The notes under the pieces are model-generated. The model worked only from the letters and a program-made list of their open reading frames with translations, had not been told where the DNA came from and searched no databases. From Acidovorax delafieldii (GTDB lineage: Bacteria; Pseudomonadota; Gammaproteobacteria; Burkholderiales; Burkholderiaceae_C), in contig DFQQ01000023.1 in assembly GCA_002377855.1 (NCBI GenBank), positions 62,001 to 126,000 of the forward strand: 64,000 nucleotides of DNA, read 5' to 3'. Each line of letters begins with the position of its first letter. Within the stretch, counting starts at the first letter, position 1. The position numbers and the translations under genes were made by a program. Below, one piece after another: positions 40,423 through 49,504 of the stretch.

Positions 40423-42936
40423 ATGTCAATGTTTCGCTCCGGCGCGCCGGAACTTCCGGTGATGCCCGCAGCTGGCGCTATGGCGCCTGATGGCGCGCAG
40501 TCAGCGGCTTCGCTTCTGGATGATCCCCAGGAGTGGTCGGGCTTTGGTCGCCCTTGCACGCCCTCCGGTGGCGCACTAGAGGTGACTTCAGGCGATGACC
40601 CGGTAAGCACCACGTGGGATTCGCACGTGGTTCTGGACGGAATGCACTGCGCAGCGTGCGCCCTCACCATCGAAGATGCATTGAAGTCGGTGCCGGGCGT
40701 ATTGCAGGCAGATGTGAGCGCCGCGACGCGCCGTGCCCGGGTGGTGTGGCAGCCCGCGCGGGTGCTGCCCTCGCAGTGGATGGCAGCGGTACAAAACGCA
40801 GGTTATCGGGCCGTGCCCGCCATGGATGCCTTTGTGCGTGGCCAGCGGCTCGTGGAAAGCCGCCGTGCGCTGTGGCGCTGGTTGGTGGCCGGGTTTTGCA
40901 TGATGCAGGTCATGATGTATGCATGGCCTGCCTATGTGGCCCAGCCCGGTGATTTGTCGCAGGAAATGGAAACACTGCTGCGTTGGGCCTCTTGGGTGAT
41001 ATCCCTTCCGGTCATCTTTTTTGCGTGCGGCCCCTTTTTCACCAGTGCGCTGCGCGATGTGCGCCAGCGGCGCATCAGCATGGATTTGCCGGTGGCTCTG
41101 GGCATGGGCATCACGTTTGTGGTGAGTACTGCGGGCACGTTCGACCCCAACGGTATTTTTGGCCGCGAGGTGTATTTCGACTCGCTGACCATGTTTGTGT
41201 TTTTCCTGCTGACCGGGCGCTGGCTGGAGTTGAGGTTGCGCGATCGCACGGCCGGTGCGCTGGAGGCAGTGCTCAATCGCCTGCCCGACAGTGTGGAACG
41301 CCTGGGCTCCGATGGCGCATTCACACGCGTGGCCGTGCGGCGCCTGATGGTGGGCGACACAGTGCGCGTTTTGCCGGGTGAGGCGTTTCCGGCGGATGGC
41401 TCGATTGTCAAAGGCAGCACCCAGGCCGACGAGGCGCTGCTCACTGGCGAATCCACGCCCGTGCACAAGCCTGCAGGCAGTGCGGTGACGGCCGGTAGCT
41501 ACAACCTGCAGTCACCGGTCGAGGTTCGGGTGGAATGCGTGGGAGCCCAAACCCGCTTTGCACAAATTGTGGCGTTGATGGAAAGCGCTGGGCTGCAAAA
41601 GCCACGCCTGGCCCAATTGGCCGACCGAATTGCCAAGCCGTTTTTGGTGGCAGTGTTGCTGGCTGCCTTTGCCGCTGCCGCCTGGTGGTGGCCCAAAGAC
41701 CCGGGGCATGCATTGATGGTGGCGGTGGCGGTCCTTATCGTCACCTGCCCGTGTGCCTTGTCTTTGGCCACCCCGGTGGCGATGCTCACGGCGGCGGGCA
41801 CGTTGGCGCGCGGCGGGGTGCTGGTGCGCAACCTGCAGGGGCTTGAGGCCCTGGCGCAGATCGACACCGTTGTGTTTGACAAGACGGGCACGCTCACCCG
41901 CGATGCGATGGCTTTGGATACTGTGCGGGTGGCAGGGGAGGGCCTGGACCGGGCGAGCGCGTTGTCGTTGGCTGCCGCGTTGGCGCGCCAGTCGTTGCAT
42001 CCGGCCTCCCGCGCGCTGGTGGAAGCGGCTGGTCCTGATGAGGGGCGGTGGCTGGCGTCGAATCTGGAAGAACACGCCGGACTGGGGCTGAGCGCTGACG
42101 TGCAAGACCAGACGGGGCAGCTTCGCCAGCGCCGCGTACGGCTGGGTTCTGCTCTCCACGCTGGGGTGACGGTGGGCGACGCTGGCATTTCCCCGTCTGC
42201 TGAGGACGCGCAGCGCGCAGCGCTGTGGGTGGTTTTGGCCGAAGAGGTGGGGCTGCCTGGACATGCGCAAACGGCAGAACTGGCCAGATTCGGATTGGTG
42301 GAGGATCTGCGCGCAGAGGCGGCCACGGTGGTGAAGGCGCTCGCGGATGCGGGCCTGGCAGTACAGATGCTGTCCGGCGATCGCCCGCAAGCAGTGCAAC
42401 GGGTGGCCACGCAGGCCGGCATCCTTGAAGCCAGGGGGGCCTGCACACCCCAGGAAAAATTGCAGGCACTTCAAAGTTTGCAGGCCCAGGGGCACCAAGT
42501 GGCCATGGTGGGCGACGGGCTCAACGATGGCCCTGTGATGGCCGGAGCCCATGTGTCGTTTGCCTTTGGCCGGGCGGTTCCCCTGGCGCGCTCGCGGGCA
42601 GATTTTGTGGTGTTGCGGGACAGTTTGACTCAGGTGCCGCAGGCGGTGCTGCTGGCGCGCAAAACCCTGCAGATCGTGCGGCAAAATCTATGGTGGGCCG
42701 CAGGGTACAACGCCCTGTGCGTTCCATTGGCTGTGGTGGGCTGGATGCCCGCGTGGCTCGCCGGTTTGGGCATGGCGCTCAGCTCCCTTTTGGTAGTGCT
42801 GAATGCCGCCCGTCTTTCTAAAGGTTTGCCAGAGATGCCGAATGGCGCATCCGGCATCTCGTCGTTTTCTATATCGCAGGCGGTGGGTGGTGCACCCAGC
42901 GCCGCATCATCCCTTCAAGCCGTGGAGCCCACCTGA
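40423..42936 (+). CDS. ccoI: copper-translocating P-type ATPase for cbb3 oxidase assembly
   Basis: 837 residues. Longer than usual because of an N-terminal extension of about 60 residues before the HMA domain (GMHCAACALTIED, Cys pair near residue 75). Eight membrane segments; CPC motif TCPCALSLATP near 440, phosphorylation site FDKTGTLT near 485, hinge MVGDGLNDGPVMA near 695. By context it supplies copper to the CcoN subunit. One-base overlap with ccoS. Confidence 0.93.
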   Translation: MSMFRSGAPELPVMPAAGAMAPDGAQSAASLLDDPQEWSGFGRPCTPSGGALEVTSGDDPVSTTWDSHVVLDGMHCAACALTIEDALKSVPGVLQADVSAATRRARVVWQPARVLPSQWMAAVQNAGYRAVPAMDAFVRGQRLVESRRALWRWLVAGFCMMQVMMYAWPAYVAQPGDLSQEMETLLRWASWVISLPVIFFACGPFFTSALRDVRQRRISMDLPVALGMGITFVVSTAGTFDPNGIFGREVYFDSLTMFVFFLLTGRWLELRLRDRTAGALEAVLNRLPDSVERLGSDGAFTRVAVRRLMVGDTVRVLPGEAFPADGSIVKGSTQADEALLTGESTPVHKPAGSAVTAGSYNLQSPVEVRVECVGAQTRFAQIVALMESAGLQKPRLAQLADRIAKPFLVAVLLAAFAAAAWWWPKDPGHALMVAVAVLIVTCPCALSLATPVAMLTAAGTLARGGVLVRNLQGLEALAQIDTVVFDKTGTLTRDAMALDTVRVAGEGLDRASALSLAAALARQSLHPASRALVEAAGPDEGRWLASNLEEHAGLGLSADVQDQTGQLRQRRVRLGSALHAGVTVGDAGISPSAEDAQRAALWVVLAEEVGLPGHAQTAELARFGLVEDLRAEAATVVKALADAGLAVQMLSGDRPQAVQRVATQAGILEARGACTPQEKLQALQSLQAQGHQVAMVGDGLNDGPVMAGAHVSFAFGRAVPLARSRADFVVLRDSLTQVPQAVLLARKTLQIVRQNLWWAAGYNALCVPLAVVGWMPAWLAGLGMALSSLLVVLNAARLSKGLPEMPNGASGISSFSISQAVGGAPSAASSLQAVEPT

Positions 42937-43073
42937 TGGACATCCTCTATTTATTGATTCCTCTGTCTGTGGTTTTGGTTCTGATGATCCTGGCCGGCCT
43001 GTGGTGGGCGGTGTACCGCGGCCAGTTCGAAAGCGTGGAGCAAGAGGGCGAGCGGATTCTCCGAGACGGTTGA
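42936..43073 (+). CDS. ccoS: cbb3-type oxidase assembly protein CcoS
   Basis: 45 residues, too short for most gene callers' first pass. MDILYLLIPLSVVLVLMILA is a single membrane helix, followed by GLWWAVYRGQFESVEQEGER, the conserved CcoS pattern (W-A-x-x-x-G-Q-F-D/E). Starts in the TGATG overlap with ccoI. Its stop codon overlaps an FNR-like box that precedes ccoN. Confidence 0.9.
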   Translation: MDILYLLIPLSVVLVLMILAGLWWAVYRGQFESVEQEGERILRDG

Positions 43074-43083
43074 CTTTCGTCAA
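43070..43083. promoter_or_regulatory. FNR-like box upstream of ccoN
   Basis: TTGACTTTCGTCAA: a perfect dyad TTGAC-N4-GTCAA, differing at one base in each half-site from the consensus. 54 bases before the ccoN start; it overlaps the ccoS stop codon. Confidence 0.6.
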
Positions 43084-43137
43084 TAACCGCATTGCCAGTC
43101 TGGTTAAAACTTGTATCGCAATACAAAGAGGTGTCCG

Positions 43138-44577
43138 ATGGATTTTCCAAAAACAAATGCTGCGCATTACAACGACACTGTCGTGCGTCAGTTCTCTATC
43201 ATGGCCGTGGTCTGGGGGGTGGTCGGTATGCTGGTGGGCGTCGTCATCGCCGCCCAGCTGGCTTGGCCCGAACTCAACCTGGGCATTCCGTGGCTTAGTT
43301 ACGGCCGCTTGCGTCCGCTGCACACCAATGCAGTGATCTTCGCTTTTGGTGGTTGCGCATTGTTTGCCACCAGCTACTACGTGGTTCAGCGCACCAGCCA
43401 GGTTCGGCTGTTCGCTCCGGCTCTGGCCTCATTCACATTCTGGGGCTGGCAATTGGTCATTCTGGCCGCTGCCATCAGCTTGCCGCTGGGCTACACGTCT
43501 GGCAAGGAATATGCCGAACTGGAATGGCCCATCGACATTCTGATCACGCTGGTCTGGGTGTCTTACGCCATCGTGTTCTTTGGCACCGTGGGTACGCGTA
43601 AGGTCAAGCATATTTACGTGGCCAACTGGTTCTTCGGCGCTTTCATCCTGGCCGTGGCTCTGCTGCATCTGGTCAACAGTGCCGCCGTGCCTGCTGGCAT
43701 GATGAAGAGCTACTCGGCCTACGCCGGTGTGCAAGACGCCATGGTGCAGTGGTGGTACGGCCACAATGCCGTGGGCTTCTTCCTGACCGCAGGCTTCCTG
43801 GGCATGATGTATTACTTCATCCCTAAGCAGGCTGGTCGCCCCGTGTACTCGTATCGCCTGTCGATCGTGCACTTCTGGGCCCTGATCTTCACCTACATGT
43901 GGGCCGGCCCACACCACCTGCACTACACCGCGCTGCCAGACTGGACGCAATCGGTGGGCATGGTGTTCTCGCTCATCCTGCTGGCACCGAGCTGGGGCGG
44001 CATGATCAACGGCATCATGACCCTGTCGGGCGCATGGCACAAGCTGCGTGACGACCCCATCCTGCGTTTCCTGATCGTGTCCCTGTCGTTCTACGGCATG
44101 TCGACGTTCGAAGGTCCGATGATGTCCATCAAGACCGTCAACGCCCTGAGCCACTACACCGACTGGACCGTGGGCCACGTGCACTCTGGCGCCCTGGGCT
44201 GGGTAGGCTTGATCTCGATGGGTTCGTTGTACTACCTGGTTCCCCGTCTGTTCGGCCGCGAAAAGATGCACTCCATCAAGGCCATTGAACTGCACTTCTG
44301 GATGGCCACCATCGGGATCGTGCTGTACATCGCAGCAATGTGGATCGCCGGTGTGATGCAGGGCCTGATGTGGCGCGCTGTGAACCCCGATGGCACGCTG
44401 ACCTACACCTTTGTTGAGAGTGTGAAGGCTACTTATCCCTTCTACGTGATCCGTGTGGCCGGTGGCTTGCTCTATCTGGGCGGCATGCTGGTGATGGCAT
44501 GGAACGTGTGGGCAACCGCAATCTCTGGCCGCTCGGTCAAGGTGGCTATCCCCGCTGTGAACGCAGCCCACGCCTGA
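43138..44577 (+). CDS. ccoN: cbb3-type cytochrome c oxidase subunit I
   Basis: Catalytic subunit of the high-affinity terminal oxidase: haems b and b3 and CuB. 479 residues from ATG 43138 (AAAGAGG upstream); the frame is open to 43111. About 12 helices. Haem/CuB histidines are seen in LRPLHTNAVIFAF near residue 70, WWYGHNAVGFFLT near 206, GPHHLHYTALPDW near 260, and HYTDWTVGHVHSGALGW near 345. First gene of ccoNOQP. Confidence 0.97.
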   Translation: MDFPKTNAAHYNDTVVRQFSIMAVVWGVVGMLVGVVIAAQLAWPELNLGIPWLSYGRLRPLHTNAVIFAFGGCALFATSYYVVQRTSQVRLFAPALASFTFWGWQLVILAAAISLPLGYTSGKEYAELEWPIDILITLVWVSYAIVFFGTVGTRKVKHIYVANWFFGAFILAVALLHLVNSAAVPAGMMKSYSAYAGVQDAMVQWWYGHNAVGFFLTAGFLGMMYYFIPKQAGRPVYSYRLSIVHFWALIFTYMWAGPHHLHYTALPDWTQSVGMVFSLILLAPSWGGMINGIMTLSGAWHKLRDDPILRFLIVSLSFYGMSTFEGPMMSIKTVNALSHYTDWTVGHVHSGALGWVGLISMGSLYYLVPRLFGREKMHSIKAIELHFWMATIGIVLYIAAMWIAGVMQGLMWRAVNPDGTLTYTFVESVKATYPFYVIRVAGGLLYLGGMLVMAWNVWATAISGRSVKVAIPAVNAAHA

Positions 44578-44593
44578 GCCTCAAGGAGCCAAC

Positions 44594-45226
44594 ATGTCTC
44601 AAAATAAGAACCAAGCTTCTGCCGGTTTCAGCCACGAGAAGATTGAAACAAACAACTTCTTGATGATCGTGCTCATTCTGCTGGTGATCGCCATTGGCGG
44701 TCTGGTAGAAATCGTGCCTCTGTTCTTCCAGAAGTCCACTACCGAAGCCGTCAAGGGTGTGGAACCCTACACCGCAGTGCAACTGGTAGGGCGTGACGTG
44801 TACATCCGCGAGGGCTGCTACAACTGCCACTCGCAGATGATTCGGCCGTTCCGCGCTGAAACCCTGCGTTATGGCCATTACTCGGTCGCCGGCGAGTTTG
44901 TGTACGACCACCCCTTCCAATGGGGCAGCAAGCGCACGGGTCCCGACCTGCACCGTGTGGGCGGAAAGTACAGTGATGAGTGGCACCGCATCCACTTGAA
45001 CAATCCACGCGATGTGGTGCCCGAGTCGAACATGCCAGCCTATCCCTGGTTGGAAAAGACTGCGGTCGACCCAGCCGATGTGGCTCCTCGCATGAAGGCG
45101 TTGCGTACCGTGGGTGTGCCTTACACCGACGCGCAAATCGCTGCCGCTGCGGACGAAGTGAAGGGCAAGACCGAGATGGACGCACTGGTTGCCTATCTGC
45201 AAGTCATGGGCCGTGCGCTCAAGTAA
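44594..45226 (+). CDS. ccoO: cbb3-type cytochrome c oxidase subunit II (monohaem c)
   Basis: 210 residues. N-terminal membrane anchor (NNFLMIVLILLVIAIGGLVEIVPLFF) and a single haem site REGCYNCHSQMIRPFR near residue 75, with an axial Met in ESNMPAYPW near 140. Follows ccoN by 16 bp. Confidence 0.96.
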   Translation: MSQNKNQASAGFSHEKIETNNFLMIVLILLVIAIGGLVEIVPLFFQKSTTEAVKGVEPYTAVQLVGRDVYIREGCYNCHSQMIRPFRAETLRYGHYSVAGEFVYDHPFQWGSKRTGPDLHRVGGKYSDEWHRIHLNNPRDVVPESNMPAYPWLEKTAVDPADVAPRMKALRTVGVPYTDAQIAAAADEVKGKTEMDALVAYLQVMGRALK

Positions 45227-45237
45227 GGAGAGTGGCA

Positions 45238-45375
45238 ATGGACATCACCACCATGCGCATCGTGGCCACCTTGGCTTCGATGGCCTGCTTCATCGGTATC
45301 TGGGTGTGGGCCTACATGGGCCGCAACCGCGCCAAGTTTGATGAGGCCGCTCGCTTGCCCTTTGAGCAAGAATGA
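45238..45375 (+). CDS. ccoQ: cbb3-type oxidase small subunit CcoQ
   Basis: 45 residues with one membrane helix (MRIVATLASMACFIGIWVWAYM) and tail GRNRAKFDEAARLPFEQE, typical of CcoQ/FixQ. ATG 45238, RBS GGAGAG just upstream. Lies between ccoO and ccoP. Confidence 0.9.
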   Translation: MDITTMRIVATLASMACFIGIWVWAYMGRNRAKFDEAARLPFEQE

Positions 45376-45399
45376 ATTCCACCAGAATGAGAAAAACCC

Positions 45400-46308
45400 A
45401 TGAGTGACTTCACCAGCAATTTCTGGTCGGTCTTTGTGACCGCGCTGACCTTGGTCGGCATCATCGGCTGCGCTGTGCTTCTTTGGATGGCGGGCCGCAA
45501 AAAGGTCGTTGCGACGGCCGACAACACCACAGGCCATGTCTGGGACGAAGACCTGGTGGAAATGAACAACCCTCTGCCGCGCTGGTGGGTGTGGATGTTC
45601 GTGATCACCATCATCTTTGGCCTGGGTTACCTCGCTGCTTATCCGGGCCTGGGTAGCTCCGCTGGCAAACTCGGCTGGACCCAGAAGGGCGAATACGAGG
45701 CTGAAGTGGCGAAGGCCAACAAGGAGCTGGAGCCTTTGTATGCGCGCTTTGCTTCAATGACCCCTGAGGCCATTGCGGCCGACACGCAGGCCAAAGCGAT
45801 CGGTGAGCGCTTGTTCATGAACAATTGCGCGCAATGCCACGGCTCAGACGCCCGCGGAAGCAAGGGCTTCCCTAACTTGGCCGACGGTGACTGGCTGCAT
45901 GGCGGTGCCCCCGACAAGATCCTGGAGACCCTTCAAAAGGGTCGGGTTGGCAACATGCCTCCCATGGCGGCAGCGGTAGGATCGCCAGAAGATGTGCGCA
46001 ACCTTTCGCACTATGTTCTGAGCCTGTCGGGTAGCCCCCACGACTCTCTGCGCGCTTCGCTGGGTAAATCCAAGTTTGGCGCCTGCGCGGCGTGCCACGG
46101 CATGGACGGCAAGGGCAACCAAGCCCTGGGTGCCCCTAACCTGACGGATGACATTTGGCTGCACGGTTGGGGAGAAACTGCAATCACTGCCATGATCACC
46201 AACGGAAAGGTCAACCAAATGCCTGCACAGGCAGACAAGCTGACCGAAGCACAGATCAAGGTGCTGGCCTCGTATGTTTGGGGATTGTCAAACAACAAGG
46301 CACAGTGA
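45400..46308 (+). CDS. ccoP: cbb3-type cytochrome c oxidase subunit III (dihaem c)
   Basis: 302 residues. N-terminal CcoP_N domain with two membrane segments (residues about 10-30 and 55-80), WDEDLVEMNNPLPRWWVWMF between them; two haem sites NCAQCHGSDARG near residue 148 and ACAACHGMDGKG near 228. Ends about 75 bases before ccoG; a hairpin follows. Confidence 0.96.
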   Translation: MSDFTSNFWSVFVTALTLVGIIGCAVLLWMAGRKKVVATADNTTGHVWDEDLVEMNNPLPRWWVWMFVITIIFGLGYLAAYPGLGSSAGKLGWTQKGEYEAEVAKANKELEPLYARFASMTPEAIAADTQAKAIGERLFMNNCAQCHGSDARGSKGFPNLADGDWLHGGAPDKILETLQKGRVGNMPPMAAAVGSPEDVRNLSHYVLSLSGSPHDSLRASLGKSKFGACAACHGMDGKGNQALGAPNLTDDIWLHGWGETAITAMITNGKVNQMPAQADKLTEAQIKVLASYVWGLSNNKAQ

Positions 46309-46318
46309 TGTGAGTCCG

Positions 46319-46350
46319 GGGCGGTACCAATCGGGGCCGCCCTTTGTTGT
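46319..46350 (+). terminator. hairpin between ccoP and ccoG
   Basis: GGGGCGG, loop ACC... , CCGCCC followed by TTTGTTGTTTG. A weak terminator or stability element that could give more oxidase than assembly-factor mRNA. Confidence 0.5.
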
Positions 46351-46383
46351 TTGTGAAGTTTGGATTAAGTAGAGAGCGCCACC

Positions 46384-47841
46384 ATGATGCCCCCCAGCGA
46401 GTCTCCTCGCAAGGTTATTCCCATAGCGCCCGTCGCGGCAGACGGCTCTGAAGCGTCCAGCAGCCAGGTGGAAATCGTCTCGCTGTATGAAGCCCAAAAA
46501 AAAATCTACCCGCGCTCCATCAGTGGCGTGTTTGCCCGGTGGCGCTGGGCCATGGTGGTTCTCACCCAATTGGTTTTTTACGGTCTGCCCTGGCTGGAAT
46601 GGGGGCAGCGCCAGATGGTGCTGTTTGATCTGGGAGCCCGGCGTTTCTATATTTTCGGGCTGGTGCTGTACCCGCAGGACTTTATTTATTTGACGGGGCT
46701 GCTGATTATTTCGGCGCTTTCACTGTTTTTGTTTACGGCGGTGGCGGGGCGACTCTGGTGCGGCTTTGCATGCCCCCAGACGGTGTATACCGAAATTTTC
46801 ATGTGGATAGAGCACAAGGTCGAAGGCGATCGCAGTGCCCGTCTGCGCCTGGATGGTGGGCCGTGGACTTTCGAGAAGATTCGCAAAAAGTTCTTGAAGC
46901 AAGCGGTCTGGATCGCAGTAGCGCTGTGGACGGGTTTCACCTTCGTAGGTTACTTCGTACCGGTCCGTGAACTGGGCATCGAGCTGCTGGCATGGCAGGG
47001 TGGATGGCAGATATTCTGGGTGCTGTTCTATGGGTTCGCAACCTACGGGAATGCTGGCTTCATGCGCGAGCAGGTGTGCAAATACATGTGCCCTTACGCC
47101 CGCTTTCAGAGCGCGATGTTCGACAGGGACACGCTGATCGTCAGCTATGACGTGGAGCGTGGTGAGCCTCGTGGCCCCCGCAACAAGACCGTAGATCACA
47201 AAGCGAAGGGCCTGGGCGACTGCATTGACTGCACCTTGTGCGTGCAGGTGTGCCCCGTGGGGATTGATATTCGCAAAGGCCTGCAGTACGAGTGCATCGG
47301 TTGCGGGCTGTGCGTGGACGCGTGCAACACCGTGATGGACAAGATGAAGTACCCACGCGGCTTGATTCGCTTTACTACCCAGAACGGGGTCGTCAAGCGC
47401 TGGTCGCAGTCGCAGATATTGCGGCGTGTGTTGCGCCCACGGGTCTTGGTGTACAGCGCGGTGCTTGTCACTTTGTGCGTGGCAATGCTGGCCAGTCTGG
47501 TGACCCGCACACCGCTGAAGGTGGATGTGGTTCGTGACAGGGCGGCTTTGTCGCGCATAGTTGCCGGCGGTAAGCTGGAGAACATCTATCGCATTCAGAT
47601 CATGAATGCCACGGAAGTGCCTCAGCGTTATCGCATTGCTGCAAAAGGCCTGGAGGGGCTTGAAGTGGCTTCCGAGACGAGTGTGGAGATAGAACCGGCC
47701 CAGTCTCGTTGGGTCGCGGTGAGATTACAGATGCCGTACGGTTCTGCTGCGCCCGGTTCGCACCCCATCACGTTTGAGATCGGTGCAGAGGGTGGCGGTG
47801 CCCATGTGGCAGAGAAAACGGTGTTCTTGGTTCCTCGGTAG
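46384..47841 (+). CDS. ccoG: cbb3 oxidase accessory protein CcoG (copper/Fe-S cluster reductase)
   Basis: 485 residues. Five or so membrane segments, CGFACPQTVYTEIF near residue 125 (first Cys motif), two 4Fe-4S ferredoxin motifs, CIDCTLCVQVCPVGIDIR near 282 and CIGCGLCVDACNTVMDKM near 305, and a C-terminal Ig-like FixG domain. In other bacteria CcoG reduces Cu(II) for delivery to CcoN. Confidence 0.95.
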   Translation: MMPPSESPRKVIPIAPVAADGSEASSSQVEIVSLYEAQKKIYPRSISGVFARWRWAMVVLTQLVFYGLPWLEWGQRQMVLFDLGARRFYIFGLVLYPQDFIYLTGLLIISALSLFLFTAVAGRLWCGFACPQTVYTEIFMWIEHKVEGDRSARLRLDGGPWTFEKIRKKFLKQAVWIAVALWTGFTFVGYFVPVRELGIELLAWQGGWQIFWVLFYGFATYGNAGFMREQVCKYMCPYARFQSAMFDRDTLIVSYDVERGEPRGPRNKTVDHKAKGLGDCIDCTLCVQVCPVGIDIRKGLQYECIGCGLCVDACNTVMDKMKYPRGLIRFTTQNGVVKRWSQSQILRRVLRPRVLVYSAVLVTLCVAMLASLVTRTPLKVDVVRDRAALSRIVAGGKLENIYRIQIMNATEVPQRYRIAAKGLEGLEVASETSVEIEPAQSRWVAVRLQMPYGSAAPGSHPITFEIGAEGGGAHVAEKTVFLVPR

Positions 47842-47889
47842 TGATGCGAGGTTGGGGGCTTCCCCTGGCCTGAATTGATGGAGTTTGCT

Positions 47890-48165
47890 ATGTCTACAGT
47901 TTCTTCTGCAGCGCCTGCGCCTGCCGCCCCTTGGTGGAAGTTCGGCCACGTCTGGCTGGTCATTGCGGGTCCCGCTGTCGTTATCGTTGCGGGTTTTGTT
48001 ACCCTTTGGTTGGCCATGTCCCGTCCCGACCCCGTCGTGGCTGAAGACTATTACCAACGGGGTATCGATATCAACAAGACGCTGGAGCATCCAGAAAAAA
48101 GCTTGGCACCCGCAATGAAGGGACGTAACCATGCGGCAACCCCCCCTGCGGCGCAGCCCCGCTAA
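47890..48165 (+). CDS. ccoH: FixH/CcoH-like cbb3 assembly protein
   Basis: 91 residues from ATG 47890 (RBS ATGGAG at 47878). One membrane segment GHVWLVIAGPAVVIVAGFVTLWLA and the FixH motif SRPDPVVAEDYYQRGIDINK. Shorter than many FixH proteins (usually about 150), so the periplasmic part is reduced. The next gene follows directly. Confidence 0.85.
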   Translation: MSTVSSAAPAPAAPWWKFGHVWLVIAGPAVVIVAGFVTLWLAMSRPDPVVAEDYYQRGIDINKTLEHPEKSLAPAMKGRNHAATPPAAQPR

Positions 48166-48227
48166 TGTCTGGTCTGTGGCTCAACCAAGTTTTTAGCGAC
48201 CCAATAACACCGCAAGGAAGCAGCAGA

Positions 48228-48521
48228 ATGTGGACACAGCGCCTGATGTGGATTGCCTGGCCCGCCTTTTTGGTGGCGGGTGCGATTGAAATGCTAGTTT
48301 TTGCGATGGTGGACCCACAGGATCTGCACTGGTTTGGACAGCCCGTGGGCATGTCTAGAACAGGCGTCTATACCTTGGCATTTTTTGTGTTCTGGGCGTT
48401 CACGATGGCCTCCAGTGCGCTCACTACGTTGCTATCCCTCTCTCCGTTCGAACTCAATCGCTGCCCCGTGGTCGACGAAGAGCGACCCGAAGATTGCCGC
48501 AAGAAACCGTCCTGCACATAA
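48228..48521 (+). CDS. small membrane protein in the cbb3 locus
   Basis: 97 residues from ATG 48228, chosen for the AAGGA ten bases upstream; the frame is open from 48165 (overlapping ccoH as TAATG). Two membrane segments (RLMWIAWPAFLVAGAIEMLVFAMVD and VYTLAFFVFWAFTMASSALTTLL). Ends in a Cys-containing tail (NRCPVVDEERPEDCRKKPSC). Function unknown; context suggests a role in oxidase assembly or haem/copper handling. Confidence 0.7.
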   Translation: MWTQRLMWIAWPAFLVAGAIEMLVFAMVDPQDLHWFGQPVGMSRTGVYTLAFFVFWAFTMASSALTTLLSLSPFELNRCPVVDEERPEDCRKKPSCT

Positions 48522-48545
48522 AAAAGCCGCGCTGTAGCGCGGCGG
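48521..48545 (-). terminator. terminator of the FNR-family gene
   Basis: Minus strand GCCGCGCT-AC-AGCGCGGC followed by TTTTTTATG; perfect 8-bp stem, 50 bases after the regulator stop. Confidence 0.85.
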
Positions 48546-48593
48546 ATTTGCACAGTCCTGCGAGTCTGGGCAAGGGGCGAGCGGCGCCCTTGC

Positions 48594-49316
48594 TTAGTGA
48601 CAAGCCTGCTGGTTGTTCACGATGCGGCGAAGAGCATCGGTGTCTAGTATGCGCACATGCCGTTGCCGAACTTCAACGGTTCCTTCTTCCACAAATTTGG
48701 AAAAAGTGCGGCTTACAGTTTCAAGCTTGAGACCGAGGTAGCTACCGATTTCCTCTCGGGTCATGCGCAATACCAGTTCGGATTGCGAGAACCCGCGAGC
48801 ATGCAGGCGCTGCACCAGGTTGAGCAGGAAGGCTGCGAGGCGCTCTTCCGCCCGCATGCTGCCTAAAAGCAACATGACCCCATGCTCGCGCACAATCTCA
48901 CGGCTCATGATTTTGTGCACATGGTGCTGCAGCGCGGTCACTTCGCGAGAAAGTTCTTCAATGCGATCAAACGGCATCACGCACACTTCCGCGTCTTCCA
49001 GTGCAACGGCGTCGCAGGTGTGGTGCTCATTCACGATTCCGTCAAGGCCGATGATTTCCCCGGCCATCTGAAACCCTGTAACTTGATCGCGCCCGTCTTC
49101 AGTGGCAACGCAGGTCTTGAAGAAACCTGTGCGAATGGCGTACAAAGACGTGAAGGCTTCGCCGTTGCGAAACAGCGTGCCGCCTCGCTTGACCTTGCGT
49201 CGTACAGCCACCACTTCGTCAATGCGCTGAAGTTGTTCTTCGTTGAGCCCAACGGGCATGCAAAGCTCGCGGAGGTTGCAATTGGAGCAGGCGACTTTGA
49301 TGGTGAGCGGATTCAT
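48594..49316 (-). CDS. fnr: FNR/Anr-family oxygen-responsive regulator
   Basis: 240 residues. N-terminal cysteine cluster CSNCNLRELC (Cys at about 10, 13, 19) plus a later Cys in HHTCDAVAL (about 101): the four ligands of the oxygen-labile [4Fe-4S] cluster. cAMP-binding fold, dimer helix, and HTH with MTREEIGSYLGLKLETVSRTFSKF, where ETVSR contacts TTGAT half-sites. FNR-like boxes flank it on both sides, so it probably controls cco, usp, hemN and itself. Confidence 0.95.
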   Translation of the reverse strand: MNPLTIKVACSNCNLRELCMPVGLNEEQLQRIDEVVAVRRKVKRGGTLFRNGEAFTSLYAIRTGFFKTCVATEDGRDQVTGFQMAGEIIGLDGIVNEHHTCDAVALEDAEVCVMPFDRIEELSREVTALQHHVHKIMSREIVREHGVMLLLGSMRAEERLAAFLLNLVQRLHARGFSQSELVLRMTREEIGSYLGLKLETVSRTFSKFVEEGTVEVRQRHVRILDTDALRRIVNNQQACH

Positions 49317-49397
49317 GACACAGAAACCTGGTTATTGTTCGGGCATATCGTGCCCGACGAGGGAGGCTGGTGTGCCTCCTGCTGCGCGTAGTAGCAG

Positions 49398-49411
49398 ATG
49401 ATATGCATCAA
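49398..49411. promoter_or_regulatory. FNR-like box in front of the fnr gene
   Basis: ATGATATGCATCAA on the plus strand: ATGAT-N4-ATCAA, one mismatch to the consensus. It lies 82 bases before the fnr start, suggesting autoregulation. Confidence 0.55.
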
Positions 49412-49439
49412 ATTGTCGCTGTACCAGCGGGCGTTTCAC

Positions 49440-49453
49440 TTGATGCATGTCAA
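49440..49453. promoter_or_regulatory. FNR/Anr-type box upstream of hemN
   Basis: TTGATGCATGTCAA: one mismatch to the consensus. It lies 51 bases before ATG 49505. Confidence 0.65.
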
Positions 49454-49504
49454 GGACGTAAAAGGAAAGCTGCGGCACAGTAAATGAGTACGCAAGGATA
49501 TCTC

